Positions 1-6,999 of a DNA stretch of 18,857 nt are shown one piece after another. Position numbers and translations under genes: made by a program. This DNA is from Chloroflexota bacterium (GTDB lineage Bacteria; Chloroflexota; Dormibacteria; Dormibacterales; Dormibacteraceae), in contig DMCH01000062.1 of assembly GCA_003446775.1 (NCBI GenBank), positions 1,866 to 20,722 on the forward strand. Direction: 5' to 3'. The notes under the pieces are model-generated. The model saw only the letters and a list, made by a program, of their open reading frames with translations, made no database searches and had not been told where the DNA came from. Within the stretch, counting starts at the first letter, position 1. Each line of letters opens with the position of its first letter.

Positions 1-92
1 CCCACGCCCGCAAGCTCCTCGGCTGGCAGCCGGAGGTCGCGCTCGAGGACGGTCTCGCCTTGACCCTGGAATACTTCCGTCGGGTCGTATGA
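1..92 (+). CDS. C-terminal fragment of an extended SDR NAD-dependent epimerase/dehydratase (5' partial)
   Basis: The reading frame that starts at base 3 is open from the window edge and ends at TGA 90-92. It gives about 29 residues with the pattern ARKLLGWQPEVALEDGLA followed by TLEYFRRVV. This 'K..LGW.P...LE.GL..T..(Y/W)F+' ending is the usual C-terminus of extended short-chain dehydrogenases that act on nucleotide sugars, such as UDP-glucose epimerase, UDP-glucuronate decarboxylase and dTDP-glucose dehydratase types. The Rossmann domain and catalytic YxxxK lie outside the window, so the exact substrate cannot be told. Its stop overlaps the apt start as ATGA (89-92), implying one transcript and possible translational coupling. 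A nucleotide-sugar role would fit the GDP-mannose genes further downstream, but that link is inference. Confidence 0.75.
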   Translation, partial: HARKLLGWQPEVALEDGLALTLEYFRRVV

Positions 93-628
93 CTGCAAAC
101 ACCCGGCTGACCGAGGAGCACCTGCGCCGGCTGATCCGCGACGTCCCAGACTTCCCACAGCCGGGGATCGTTTTCAAGGACATCACCCCGTTGCTGGCGG
201 ACAAGGTCATGTTCAAAGGCATGGTCGAGAAGGTGTGCAGCCACTGGGCGGACCGCCCTCCCGACGTGGTCACTGCGATCGAGGCGCGAGGGTTCATCCC
301 CGGCGGCGCCGTGGCCCTGGGGCTCGGGGCCGGGTTCGTGCCCATACGCAAGCCGGGTAAGCTGCCCTGGAAGACCATCAGCCAGGACTACCAGCTCGAG
401 TATGGAACCGACCAGCTCCAGATCCACGAGGATGCGGTGCGACCCGGCCAGACAGTGCTGATCGTGGATGATGTGCTGGCCACCGGAGGCACGGCCGCCG
501 CGGCGACCGAGCTGATCCGCAAGCTCGGCGGTGAGGTGCTCGGCGTGCACGTTCTCATCGAGCTGAGCTTCCTCAAAGGGCGCGAGCGGTTGGAAGGGAT
601 CGAGGTGGTGAGCGAGCTTGTTTACTGA
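89..628 (+). CDS. apt: Adenine phosphoribosyltransferase
   Basis: This cytosolic enzyme converts adenine and PRPP to AMP and pyrophosphate (purine salvage). The 179-residue length is normal for bacterial Apt. The N-terminus has the Apt hallmark DFPQPGIVFKDITPLL (residues 21-36). The type I PRTase PRPP loop VLIVDDVLATGGT lies at 123-135, with the two acidic residues D127 and D128. The segment EARGF (65-69) and the basic RKPGKLPW (87-94) also match Apt and not Hpt or Xpt. The ATG start overlaps the upstream epimerase stop by 4 bp and no strong Shine-Dalgarno is visible, so translation may be coupled. ahcY follows after 15 bp. Salvaging adenine fits a neighbourhood that turns over SAM and SAH. 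I am confident in family and function. Confidence 0.96.
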   Translation: MTANTRLTEEHLRRLIRDVPDFPQPGIVFKDITPLLADKVMFKGMVEKVCSHWADRPPDVVTAIEARGFIPGGAVALGLGAGFVPIRKPGKLPWKTISQDYQLEYGTDQLQIHEDAVRPGQTVLIVDDVLATGGTAAAATELIRKLGGEVLGVHVLIELSFLKGRERLEGIEVVSELVY

Positions 629-643
629 GGAGAAGAGACTCTT

Positions 644-1915
644 TTGAAAGTTAGCGCGAAGGGCAGTGACGTCAAGGACCTGAAGCTCGCCGCCGAGGGA
701 CAGGACCTCATCGACTGGGCGGCGAGAGAGATGCCGGTGCTCACGCTGATCCGGCAGCGATTCGTCAAGGAGCAGCCGCTCAAAGGTCTCAAGCTGGCTG
801 CGTGCCTCCACGTGACGAGCGAGACCGCCAACCTGATGCTGACCCTCAAGGCTGGCGGCGCCGACCTTGCCCTTTGTGCGTCCAATCCACTCTCGACCAA
901 CGACGCGGTGGCCGCCGCGCTTGCGTCGCAACACTCGATCGGGACATACGCGATTCGCGGCGAGGACAACGACACGTATTACCAGCACATAGATGCGGCT
1001 CTCGACCACCATCCGGCGATGACCATGGACGACGGAGCCGACCTGGTGTCTCGACTTCACAAGGAGCGCAAGGACCAGCTGGCTGAAGTCATCGGAGGCA
1101 CCGAGGAGACCACCACTGGCGTGATCAGGCTCCGCGCCATGGCGGAGCGCGGGGTGCTGCGCTACCCGATCATCGCGGTCAACGAAGCGGACACGAAGCA
1201 CATGTTCGACAACCGATACGGGACAGGGCAGTCGACGATCGACGGCATCATCCGCGCCACCAACGTGCTCCTCGCCGGCAAGACATTTGTCATCGCGGGC
1301 TATGGGTGGGTCGGGCGCGGCCTCGCGTCGAGGGCGAAGGGACACGGCGCGGACGTCGTCATCACCGAGGTGGACTCGGTCAAGGCCCTGGAAGCGGCGA
1401 TGGATGGCTTTCGGGTCATGAAGATGGACGAGGCCGCCCAGACCGGCGACATCTTCGTCACCGTCACCGGCGACGTCAACGTCCTCGATCGCAATCATTT
1501 CGACGCGATGAAGGACGGCGTGATTCTGGCCAACTCAGGCCACTTCAACTCCGAGATCAACCTCAAGGCGCTGGACGATATGGCCACCGGCGTGCGCCAG
1601 GTGAGGCCTGCGGTGCAGGAGTACAAGATGCGAGATGGGCGTCGCCTGCACGTGCTCGCGGAGGGCCGGCTCATCAACCTGGCGGCAGCCGAGGGGCACC
1701 CCGCCGCCGTGATGGACATGAGCTTTGCGAACCAGGCCCTCTGCGCCGCGTACATCGCGGCCAACGCCGCGACGCTCGAGAAGCGCGTCTATGACGTGCC
1801 CGATGAGATCGACAAGGAGGTCGCGCAGCTCAAGCTGCACGCGATGGGGATCGTGATCGACACCCTGACCGCGGAGCAGGAGCGTTACCTGAACTCCTGG
1901 GAAGAGGGGACGTAA
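644..1915 (+). CDS. ahcY: Adenosylhomocysteinase (S-adenosylhomocysteine hydrolase), short archaeal-type form
   Basis: The enzyme reversibly splits S-adenosylhomocysteine into adenosine and homocysteine using bound NAD, removing the inhibitory product of methyltransferases. I chose TTG 644 because AGGAG (628-632) lies 11 bp upstream. Visible elements are LHVTSETANL (55-64), EETTTGVIRL (154-163, catalytic Glu155), the catalytic lysine and Asp-Asn pair K185, D189 and N190 in TKHMFDNRYGTGQS, and the NAD Rossmann loop GYGWVGRG (219-226). At 423 residues it is the short form. The Cys195 of the mammalian enzyme is Thr194 here, and the C-terminus ends YLNSWEEGT and not in the Lys/Tyr-containing tail of eukaryotic and proteobacterial enzymes. 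Both traits are known from archaeal and Thermotoga-type enzymes. The gene sits between apt and metK, which makes a SAM-cycle role very likely. Confidence 0.96.
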   Translation: MKVSAKGSDVKDLKLAAEGQDLIDWAAREMPVLTLIRQRFVKEQPLKGLKLAACLHVTSETANLMLTLKAGGADLALCASNPLSTNDAVAAALASQHSIGTYAIRGEDNDTYYQHIDAALDHHPAMTMDDGADLVSRLHKERKDQLAEVIGGTEETTTGVIRLRAMAERGVLRYPIIAVNEADTKHMFDNRYGTGQSTIDGIIRATNVLLAGKTFVIAGYGWVGRGLASRAKGHGADVVITEVDSVKALEAAMDGFRVMKMDEAAQTGDIFVTVTGDVNVLDRNHFDAMKDGVILANSGHFNSEINLKALDDMATGVRQVRPAVQEYKMRDGRRLHVLAEGRLINLAAAEGHPAAVMDMSFANQALCAAYIAANAATLEKRVYDVPDEIDKEVAQLKLHAMGIVIDTLTAEQERYLNSWEEGT

Positions 1916-1930
1916 GGCTGATGGCATTCA

Positions 1931-1968
1931 CGCCCCACTCCCTGACCCTCTCCCCGGAGGGGAGAGGG
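1931..1968. repeat. 38-bp palindromic intergenic repeat, copy 1
   Basis: The unit is a pyrimidine-rich lead-in followed by a perfect hairpin. The stem CCCTCTCCCC (1946-1955) pairs with GGGGAGAGGG (1959-1968) around the 3-nt loop GGA. It matches copy 2 at 7000-7037 in 35 of 38 positions, and the stem arms are identical. It has no T-run, so it is not a typical intrinsic terminator. The 3' arm, with the following GG, supplies the purine-rich ribosome binding site of the patatin gene that begins 8 bp later. Repeats with this CCCTCTCCCC core are known as dispersed intergenic elements in many GC-rich bacterial genomes. The family name here is not known to me. Confidence 0.8.
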
Positions 1969-1976
1969 GGATAACC

Positions 1977-2861
1977 TTGTTCGGGCCCGCTCGGCGCACG
2001 TGGGTGCTGGGCGGGGGCGGCGCTCGCGGCGCCGCCCAGGTTGGAGTGCTCCAGGCGCTGTTCGAGGCCGGCGTGGAGCCCCCGGTCGCAATGGTCGCGG
2101 TCAGCGTCGGCGCCTTGAACGCCAGCTGCATCGCCGCTTACCCGTCCCAGGCGGGAGTGATGATGCTGCGCGAGCTGTGGATGTCGCGGCAGGCACATGA
2201 GGTCTTCCATGCGCACCCGCTCGGGGTTATCTTCTCGGGCCTGCGTCGCGGCCAGGTGAGCGCGCTGCCCCAGGACAACGTCCGCCGCCTGGTCGAGCGG
2301 GCACAAGCCCTGACCGGCATCACGACGTTCGAGGAGATGAAGCTCCCGCTGGCGATCGTGGCCACTGACCTCAATGCCGGCAAGCCCGCTGTATTCCGCG
2401 CAGGGGCCTTGACCCCGGCTCTGCTGGCCTCCACCGCCATCCCCGGCGTGTTCCCCTCGGTCCGGATTGACGGGCGAGAGCACATGGACGGGGGCATCGT
2501 CGACAACACGCCACTCGACATCGCCGTCGCTGACGGCGCCAAGGAGATCCTCGCCATCAGCCTCATGGCGGGCGGCGAGAACGAGAAGGCGCCCACCACG
2601 TGGTCGGAGTTGATCGCCCGCACGCTTCAGCTGGCCCTGCACCACCAGATGCTGAGCGACTACGAACGCCTACGCGACCGCGCCCGCATCACAGTCTTGT
2701 GTCCCATCACCGCGCCGACCGCGACCTGGGAGATGAAACGGGAGCACATCGACTCGGTGGTGGAGGCTGCGCGCGCCGCCACCGGGACGTTGCTCGCCCA
2801 GAGGGGCTCGAGGTTCATGCGCCACTCGGGCATCCACTACCTGGAGCTGCGCGAAACGTAA
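1977..2861 (+). CDS. Patatin-like phospholipase (RssA-like)
   Basis: This is a predicted lipid acyl hydrolase with a Ser-Asp dyad. The 294-residue product has the glycine-rich oxyanion loop GGGGARGAAQVGVLQAL (12-28). The nucleophile elbow is AVSVGALNA (41-49) with Ser43. The catalytic Asp171 lies in HMDGGIVDNTPL (169-180). The stretch LLASTAIPGVFPSV (149-162) is also typical of the family. The first glycine of the canonical GxSxG is Ala41 here. There is no signal peptide or membrane segment, so it is probably cytosolic or peripheral. I chose TTG 1977 because GAGAGGGGG lies 6 bp upstream. The GTG at codon 10 would cut into the first strand of the fold. The natural substrate is unknown. It sits alone between ahcY and metK, with no obvious functional link to either. 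Confidence 0.9.
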   Translation: MFGPARRTWVLGGGGARGAAQVGVLQALFEAGVEPPVAMVAVSVGALNASCIAAYPSQAGVMMLRELWMSRQAHEVFHAHPLGVIFSGLRRGQVSALPQDNVRRLVERAQALTGITTFEEMKLPLAIVATDLNAGKPAVFRAGALTPALLASTAIPGVFPSVRIDGREHMDGGIVDNTPLDIAVADGAKEILAISLMAGGENEKAPTTWSELIARTLQLALHHQMLSDYERLRDRARITVLCPITAPTATWEMKREHIDSVVEAARAATGTLLAQRGSRFMRHSGIHYLELRET

Positions 2862-2873
2862 ATTGCCGTCATG

Positions 2874-2977
2874 TAGGATTCTGTCGTCCCAGAGGTATGA
2901 ACCTGGCGCTTGGGGACGGGCCCACACGGCGGCCTGGCCTTGCCGGCGCGGGAGATTCAAAGGAGGACCCGTTCATG
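2874..2977 (+). promoter_or_regulatory. metK leader: possible -10 element and structured RNA
   Basis: The 113-bp gap before metK has a possible -10 (TAGGAT, 2874-2879) with no good -35. A nested inverted repeat follows. The outer arms CGTCCC (2885-2890) and GGGACG (2913-2918) enclose AGGT (2893-2896), loop ATGA, ACCT (2901-2904). The bases ATGAAC (2897-2902) are also complementary to GTTCAT (2971-2976), which contains the first two bases of the metK start codon, so an alternative pairing could block initiation. A strong Shine-Dalgarno AGGAGGA is at 2961-2967. I could not match this to the SAM-I, SAM-II, SAM-III, SAM-IV, SAM/SAH or SAH riboswitch consensus patterns that I know. It is a candidate cis-regulatory RNA only. 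Confidence 0.35.
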
Positions 2978-4117
2978 GCAGCTAGCCTGTTTACGTCTGA
3001 GTCGGTCACCGAGGGCCATCCGGACAAGGTCGCAGACCAGATCTCCGACGCCATCCTCGATGCGATCCTGGCCAAGGACCCGCTCGCACGCGTGGCCTGC
3101 GAGACCGTCATCACCACCGGCCTGGTCATCGTGGTCGGAGAGATCACCACCGACTGCTACGTCGACATCCCCCGGATCATCCGGCAGACCGTGCGAGAGG
3201 TGGGCTACACGCGCGCGAAGTACGGTTTCGACGCCGAGACCTGCGGCGTGATCACCAGCATCGACGAGCAATCGCCCGATATCGCGCAGGGCGTCGACGT
3301 GGGCGGCGCCGGCGACTCGGGAATGATGTTCGGCTTCGCGTGCGATGAGACGCCTGAGCTCATGCCGCTGCCGATCATGCTCGCCCATCGGCTGGCGCGT
3401 CGCCTCGCGGAGGTTCGCCGCACCAAGACGCTCAACTACTTGCGGCCCGACGGCAAGGTGCAGGTGACGATCCGATACGGGGATGCAGGCGAGCCTCCGG
3501 TCGTGGATACGGTGGTCCTCTCCACCCAGCATCACGACGAGGTCACCACCGAGCAGCTTCGTTCTGACATCGGCGAGCACGTCATCGACGCGGTGATCCC
3601 CGCCGAGCTGAGGGACGGCCGGATTCGCACCTTCATCAACCCCACCGGCCGTTTCGTCGTCGGCGGACCGGTGGCGGATGCCGGGCTCACCGGCCGCAAG
3701 ATCATGGTCGACACATACGGAGGCTTCGCGCGCCATGGTGGCGGCTGCTTCTCGGGCAAAGACCCCACGAAGGTCGACCGCGCGGGAGCTTACGGGGCCC
3801 GGCATGTGGCGAAAAACATCGTCGCGGCAGGCCTCGCGCGGCGCTGCGAGGTCCAGATCTCTTACGCGATCGGGGTCGTCAAACCGGTCGCGGTCAGGAT
3901 CGACACGTTCGGCACGGGCAAGGTTCCTGAGCCGGCGCTTGCGGCGGCCGTGAACAAGCTGTTCGACCTGAGTCCGCTCGGGATCATCAAGGAGCTCAAC
4001 CTCAGGCGGCCGCTGTTCCGCCAGACCGCGGTTTACGGCCACTTCGGACGCACGGACATCGACGCGCCATGGGAATCGACTGCCCGTGCCAAGGAGCTGG
4101 CGGAAGAGGTCGGTTGA
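2975..4117 (+). CDS. metK: S-adenosylmethionine synthetase (methionine adenosyltransferase)
   Basis: The enzyme makes S-adenosylmethionine from methionine and ATP in the cytosol. ATG 2975 is set by the strong AGGAGGA 7 bp upstream. The reading frame is open further upstream, but that part is not MetK-like. The 380-residue product begins LFTSESVTEGHPDKVADQIS (5-24, His15 and Asp17 of the active site). It carries the signature GAGDSGMMFGFA (111-122) and the P-loop-like GGGCFSGKDPTKVDR (255-269). The length is normal. Against the usual GAGDQG and GGGAFSGKDPTKVDRS it has Ser115 for Gln, Cys258 for Ala and Ala270 for Ser. The rest is intact, so I expect an active enzyme. Its TGA overlaps the TTG of the next gene (TTGA, 4114-4117), suggesting co-translation with the GDP-mannose genes. 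Confidence 0.97.
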   Translation: MAASLFTSESVTEGHPDKVADQISDAILDAILAKDPLARVACETVITTGLVIVVGEITTDCYVDIPRIIRQTVREVGYTRAKYGFDAETCGVITSIDEQSPDIAQGVDVGGAGDSGMMFGFACDETPELMPLPIMLAHRLARRLAEVRRTKTLNYLRPDGKVQVTIRYGDAGEPPVVDTVVLSTQHHDEVTTEQLRSDIGEHVIDAVIPAELRDGRIRTFINPTGRFVVGGPVADAGLTGRKIMVDTYGGFARHGGGCFSGKDPTKVDRAGAYGARHVAKNIVAAGLARRCEVQISYAIGVVKPVAVRIDTFGTGKVPEPALAAAVNKLFDLSPLGIIKELNLRRPLFRQTAVYGHFGRTDIDAPWESTARAKELAEEVG

Positions 4118-5175
4118 GAGAGACGCTCGTCGTCATCCCCGCCGGCGGGGCGGGGACGAGATTGTGGCCGCGATCGCGCCGCTCGACGCCGAAGCACGTC
4201 CTTCCTCTGGGCGAGCGCGGCCGCCCGCTGCTGCGAGAGACGTACGAGCGGGTGCGGGCCGTCGGGGACGAGGTCTTCGTTCTCACAGAGACGCGTCAGC
4301 GCGAGATCATCGAAGCGGTCCTGCCCGAGATCGACGCCTCCCATCTGATCTTCGAGCCGTCGGCGCGCGGCACCACCAACGCCTACGGCCTGGCCGCGCT
4401 GACGCTCATCGCCCGCCACCCCGACGCCGTGATGGTGGCCATGCCTGCGGACCATGTTGTAAGGGGTGGTCCCAAGGCCCGCACGACTCTGCGCGCCGCC
4501 GTGCGTGCAGCGGCCGACACGAGCTCGTTGGTCACGGTTGGGCTCAAGCCGGCGTTCCCGTCGACGGGCCTTGGCTACATCCACGCACCGGGGCGGGCGT
4601 CAGCAGGGGCGATGCGCGTTAAGAAGTTCATCGAAAAGCCCGACCTTGCCACCGCCAGGCGGTTCCTGAGGGCCGGTGGCTATTACTGGAACCTGGCCTG
4701 GTTCGCCTGGCGGCTGCCCGTGTTCATCGAGGAGCTCACAAGGCATGCGCCGGCACGGCTCGCGGCGCTTAGACGAGTGCTCGCCGCACGGCAGGCGGAC
4801 GACGAAGAAACGGCGGCGCGACTTTACAACCGGCTGCCGATCGACGTGATCGACCGGACGGTCATGGAAAAGACCGATCGCCTTCTGCTCGTGCCGGGCG
4901 ATTTCGACTGGGCGGATATCGGGAATTGGGCAGAGCTCGGCGATCGAGTGCATCCAGACGCCCACGGCAACTCGGTCGACGGCGAGGCCGTGCTGGTCGA
5001 CACGCATGGCAGCCTGGTCTTCGGTGACAAGCGGTTGGTCGCTGCGATCGGACTCGAGGACATGATCATCGTCGACACCGAGGACGCCCTCCTCGTGTGT
5101 CCCCGCTCGCGCGCACAGGATGTGAAGAAGGTCGTGGACGCGCTCAGACGGGCGCGCAAAACCCGCTACCTTTAA
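4114..5175 (+). CDS. manC: Mannose-1-phosphate guanylyltransferase (GDP-mannose pyrophosphorylase), single-domain
   Basis: The enzyme transfers GMP from GTP to mannose-1-phosphate, giving GDP-mannose. The frame is open from ATG 4069 inside metK, but TTG 4114 places the start just before the first beta strand (M-RETLVVIPAGGAGTRLWPR), overlaps the metK stop and has GGAAGAGG just upstream. Diagnostic segments are the nucleotide loop AGGAGTRLWPRSR (10-22), PKHVLPL (26-32), PADH (111-114), TGLGYI (151-156), FIEKPD (172-177), the YYWNLAWF segment (190-197), IDRTVMEKT (246-254) and DFDWADIGNW (263-272). The 353 residues cover only the nucleotidyltransferase and beta-helix part. The cupin domain fused to it in bifunctional ManC/CpsB proteins is absent, and a matching stand-alone cupin is encoded two genes downstream. 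Confidence 0.9.
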   Translation: MRETLVVIPAGGAGTRLWPRSRRSTPKHVLPLGERGRPLLRETYERVRAVGDEVFVLTETRQREIIEAVLPEIDASHLIFEPSARGTTNAYGLAALTLIARHPDAVMVAMPADHVVRGGPKARTTLRAAVRAAADTSSLVTVGLKPAFPSTGLGYIHAPGRASAGAMRVKKFIEKPDLATARRFLRAGGYYWNLAWFAWRLPVFIEELTRHAPARLAALRRVLAARQADDEETAARLYNRLPIDVIDRTVMEKTDRLLLVPGDFDWADIGNWAELGDRVHPDAHGNSVDGEAVLVDTHGSLVFGDKRLVAAIGLEDMIIVDTEDALLVCPRSRAQDVKKVVDALRRARKTRYL

Positions 5176-5181
5176 CCCGCG

Positions 5182-6612
5182 ATGGCCGATCAGATCAAGT
5201 TCGGCACCGACGGCTGGCGGGGGATCGTCGCGGATGACTTCACTTTCGCCAACGTCCGCCGCGTCGCGCAGGGCGCGGCCGAGTACATGCGCTCGCTCTC
5301 GGGGGATCCGCTCGCGGTGGTCGGCTACGACTGCCGCTTCGCGTCTGAGGACTTTGCGCGAACCGTGGCCGACGTCTTTGCGGCCAACGGAGTGCGCACG
5401 CTCATGTTCGACCGCCCGTCGCCCACCCAGGTGGCGTCGTGGACGGTCATCGACCGCAAGGCGACAGGGGCGGCGGTGGTCACCGCGAGCCACAACCCCT
5501 ACCTGTTCAACGGCATCAAGTTCAAATCGGAGACTGGAAGCGCGGCGTCAAGCGACGTCATCGCCCAGCTCGAGCCGCGCATCAACGCGCTCGAGGAGGT
5601 GCCGGCGCCGGATCGGAGCAAGTCCGACGGCCTGGTTTCGCTTTATGACCCGCGCCCGCCCTACTACGTGCAGATCGCACGCATGGTGGACCTCGATGCG
5701 ATCAAGTCGGCCGGCCTCCACATCTTGCACGAGTGCATGTACGGATCCGGGTACGGGTACATCAAAGAGCTGCTCGACGGCGGGCGCACTTCGGTGGTCG
5801 AGCTGCACAACGAAAGGAACCCATTGTTCGGAGGTGTCAACCCGGAACCGATTCCGCCCAACATCGACGCGGCCATCGCGTCCATGCGGGGTGGGGGACA
5901 GGACCTGTGCATATGCACGGACGGGGACGCCGACCGAGTGGGGATCATCGACGAGACAGGCCGCTTCATCAATCAGCTGCAGGTCTTCGCGCTGCTGATG
6001 CTCTACCTCTTCGACGTGCGCCACATGAAGGGGCCCGTGGTGAAGACGGTGAACATGACCGCCATGGCGGAGAAGCTCGGGGCCGAGTTCGGCGCGACCG
6101 TATACGAGGTGCCGGTCGGATTCAAGTACGTGGCGCCGAAGATGGTGGAGACCGACGCGGTGCTGGGCGGCGAGGAGTCGGGTGGATACGCGATCAAGGG
6201 CCACATCCCGGAGCGGGACGGCATCCTCATCGGCCTTCTCTTCGCGGACATGATCGTGAAGCTCGGTCAGCCCCTGTCGCAGATCCTGGCCGGCCTCGAG
6301 AAGCGGGTCGGCCCGCATTCATATGCGCGGCACGACATCCACCTCAACCGCGAGACGTACGACCAGGACCGCAAGCGAATTCTGCACACGCTCGAGACCC
6401 ACGAACCAACCGACGTGGCCGGGGTCAAGGTGGAACGCATTCGCTCGGACGACGGCTTCAAGTTCTATCTCGCCGACGGGAGCTGGGTGCTGCTCCGAGC
6501 CAGCGGCACCGAGCCACTCGTGCGCATCTATTCGGAGGCCGCCGACCAGGCCGCGGTCGACGCGCGCCTCGCGGCCCTCGAGGACATCGTCGGGCTTCGG
6601 GCGCATGCCTGA
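5182..6612 (+). CDS. Phosphomannomutase/phosphoglucomutase (alpha-D-phosphohexomutase family)
   Basis: This predicted mutase interconverts hexose-6-phosphate and hexose-1-phosphate through a phosphoserine. All four family motifs are present in its 476 residues: catalytic loop TASHNP (101-106, Ser103), metal loop DGDADR (247-252), sugar-recognition loop GEESGG (330-335) and phosphate-binding RASGTEP (439-445). The GEESGG loop does not clearly separate mannose from glucose specificity, so it may be bifunctional. Lying 6 bp after the guanylyltransferase and overlapping the cupin gene, it is the natural supplier of mannose-1-phosphate. The ATG 5182 start gives the typical N-terminus IKFGTDGWRGI. 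Only a weak Shine-Dalgarno is seen. The name manB would fit its context, but I leave the symbol empty because specificity is not certain. Confidence 0.92.
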   Translation: MADQIKFGTDGWRGIVADDFTFANVRRVAQGAAEYMRSLSGDPLAVVGYDCRFASEDFARTVADVFAANGVRTLMFDRPSPTQVASWTVIDRKATGAAVVTASHNPYLFNGIKFKSETGSAASSDVIAQLEPRINALEEVPAPDRSKSDGLVSLYDPRPPYYVQIARMVDLDAIKSAGLHILHECMYGSGYGYIKELLDGGRTSVVELHNERNPLFGGVNPEPIPPNIDAAIASMRGGGQDLCICTDGDADRVGIIDETGRFINQLQVFALLMLYLFDVRHMKGPVVKTVNMTAMAEKLGAEFGATVYEVPVGFKYVAPKMVETDAVLGGEESGGYAIKGHIPERDGILIGLLFADMIVKLGQPLSQILAGLEKRVGPHSYARHDIHLNRETYDQDRKRILHTLETHEPTDVAGVKVERIRSDDGFKFYLADGSWVLLRASGTEPLVRIYSEAADQAAVDARLAALEDIVGLRAHA

Positions 6613-6982
6613 ACCGGCGATCAAGCGTGCAGAGGACTCGCGCGTCGACAAGCCCTGGGGCTACGAGATCCGATGGGCGGTCACCGACCGCTACCTGGGC
6701 AAGATCCTTCACGTCAGGAAGGGAGAGGCGCTGTCGCTGCAGTACCACGAGGTCAAAGACGAGTGGCTGCTCGTGAGCGAGGGTGCGGTCGACATCGAGA
6801 TCGGTGGGCTCGAAGGAGAGCTCGAGAAGCTGCGCATGCGGAAGGGCGATTCAATGCACGTGCCGCCGCGCACGCGCCACCGCATCACGGCGGTCGAGGA
6901 CGCGGACATCTTCGAGGTCTCGACGCCCGAGGTCGACGATGTGGTTCGGCTCGAGGATCGCTACGGGCGCGCGGGGACATGA
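6605..6982 (+). CDS. Cupin protein like the C-terminal domain of type II mannose-6-phosphate isomerase
   Basis: The 125-residue product is a single cupin barrel. It begins with KPWGYEI (16-22), contains LSLQYHEVKDEWLLVSEG (43-60) and MHVPPRTRHRI (84-94), and ends with EVSTPEVDDVVRLEDRYGR (104-122). Likely metal ligands are His48, Glu53 and His92, with Gln46 possible. The KPWG start and DDVVR-EDRYGR end are hallmarks of the phosphomannose isomerase domain of bifunctional ManC/CpsB/AlgA-type enzymes. It probably converts fructose-6-phosphate to mannose-6-phosphate, the first step toward GDP-mannose. An epimerase of a related sugar is possible. The ATG at 6605 overlaps the mutase stop by 8 bp. 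The frame is open further upstream, but that part is an antisense-like shadow of the mutase gene. Confidence 0.85.
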   Translation: MPEPAIKRAEDSRVDKPWGYEIRWAVTDRYLGKILHVRKGEALSLQYHEVKDEWLLVSEGAVDIEIGGLEGELEKLRMRKGDSMHVPPRTRHRITAVEDADIFEVSTPEVDDVVRLEDRYGRAGT

Positions 6983-6999
6983 TTCGCTGAGATGCTCCG

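Noticed and set aside
1946..1968. Palindrome considered as an intrinsic terminator of ahcY
   Set aside because: There is no T-run after the stem, the same element recurs at 7015-7037, and it merges into the next ribosome binding site, so a dispersed repeat is a better explanation.
2881..2974. Known SAM-I, SAM-II, SAM-IV, SAM/SAH or SAH riboswitch before metK
   Set aside because: The characteristic core sequences of these classes that I know are not present. Only an unclassified candidate is reported.
2957..4042. Minus-strand open frame of 361 codons opposite metK
   Set aside because: It is rich in Asp, Arg, His and Val with no motif, and metK on the plus strand is unmistakable.
5733..6776. 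Plus-strand open frame of 347 codons in another frame of the mutase and cupin genes
   Set aside because: It overlaps two well-supported genes and has Arg/Gly/His-rich low-complexity composition.
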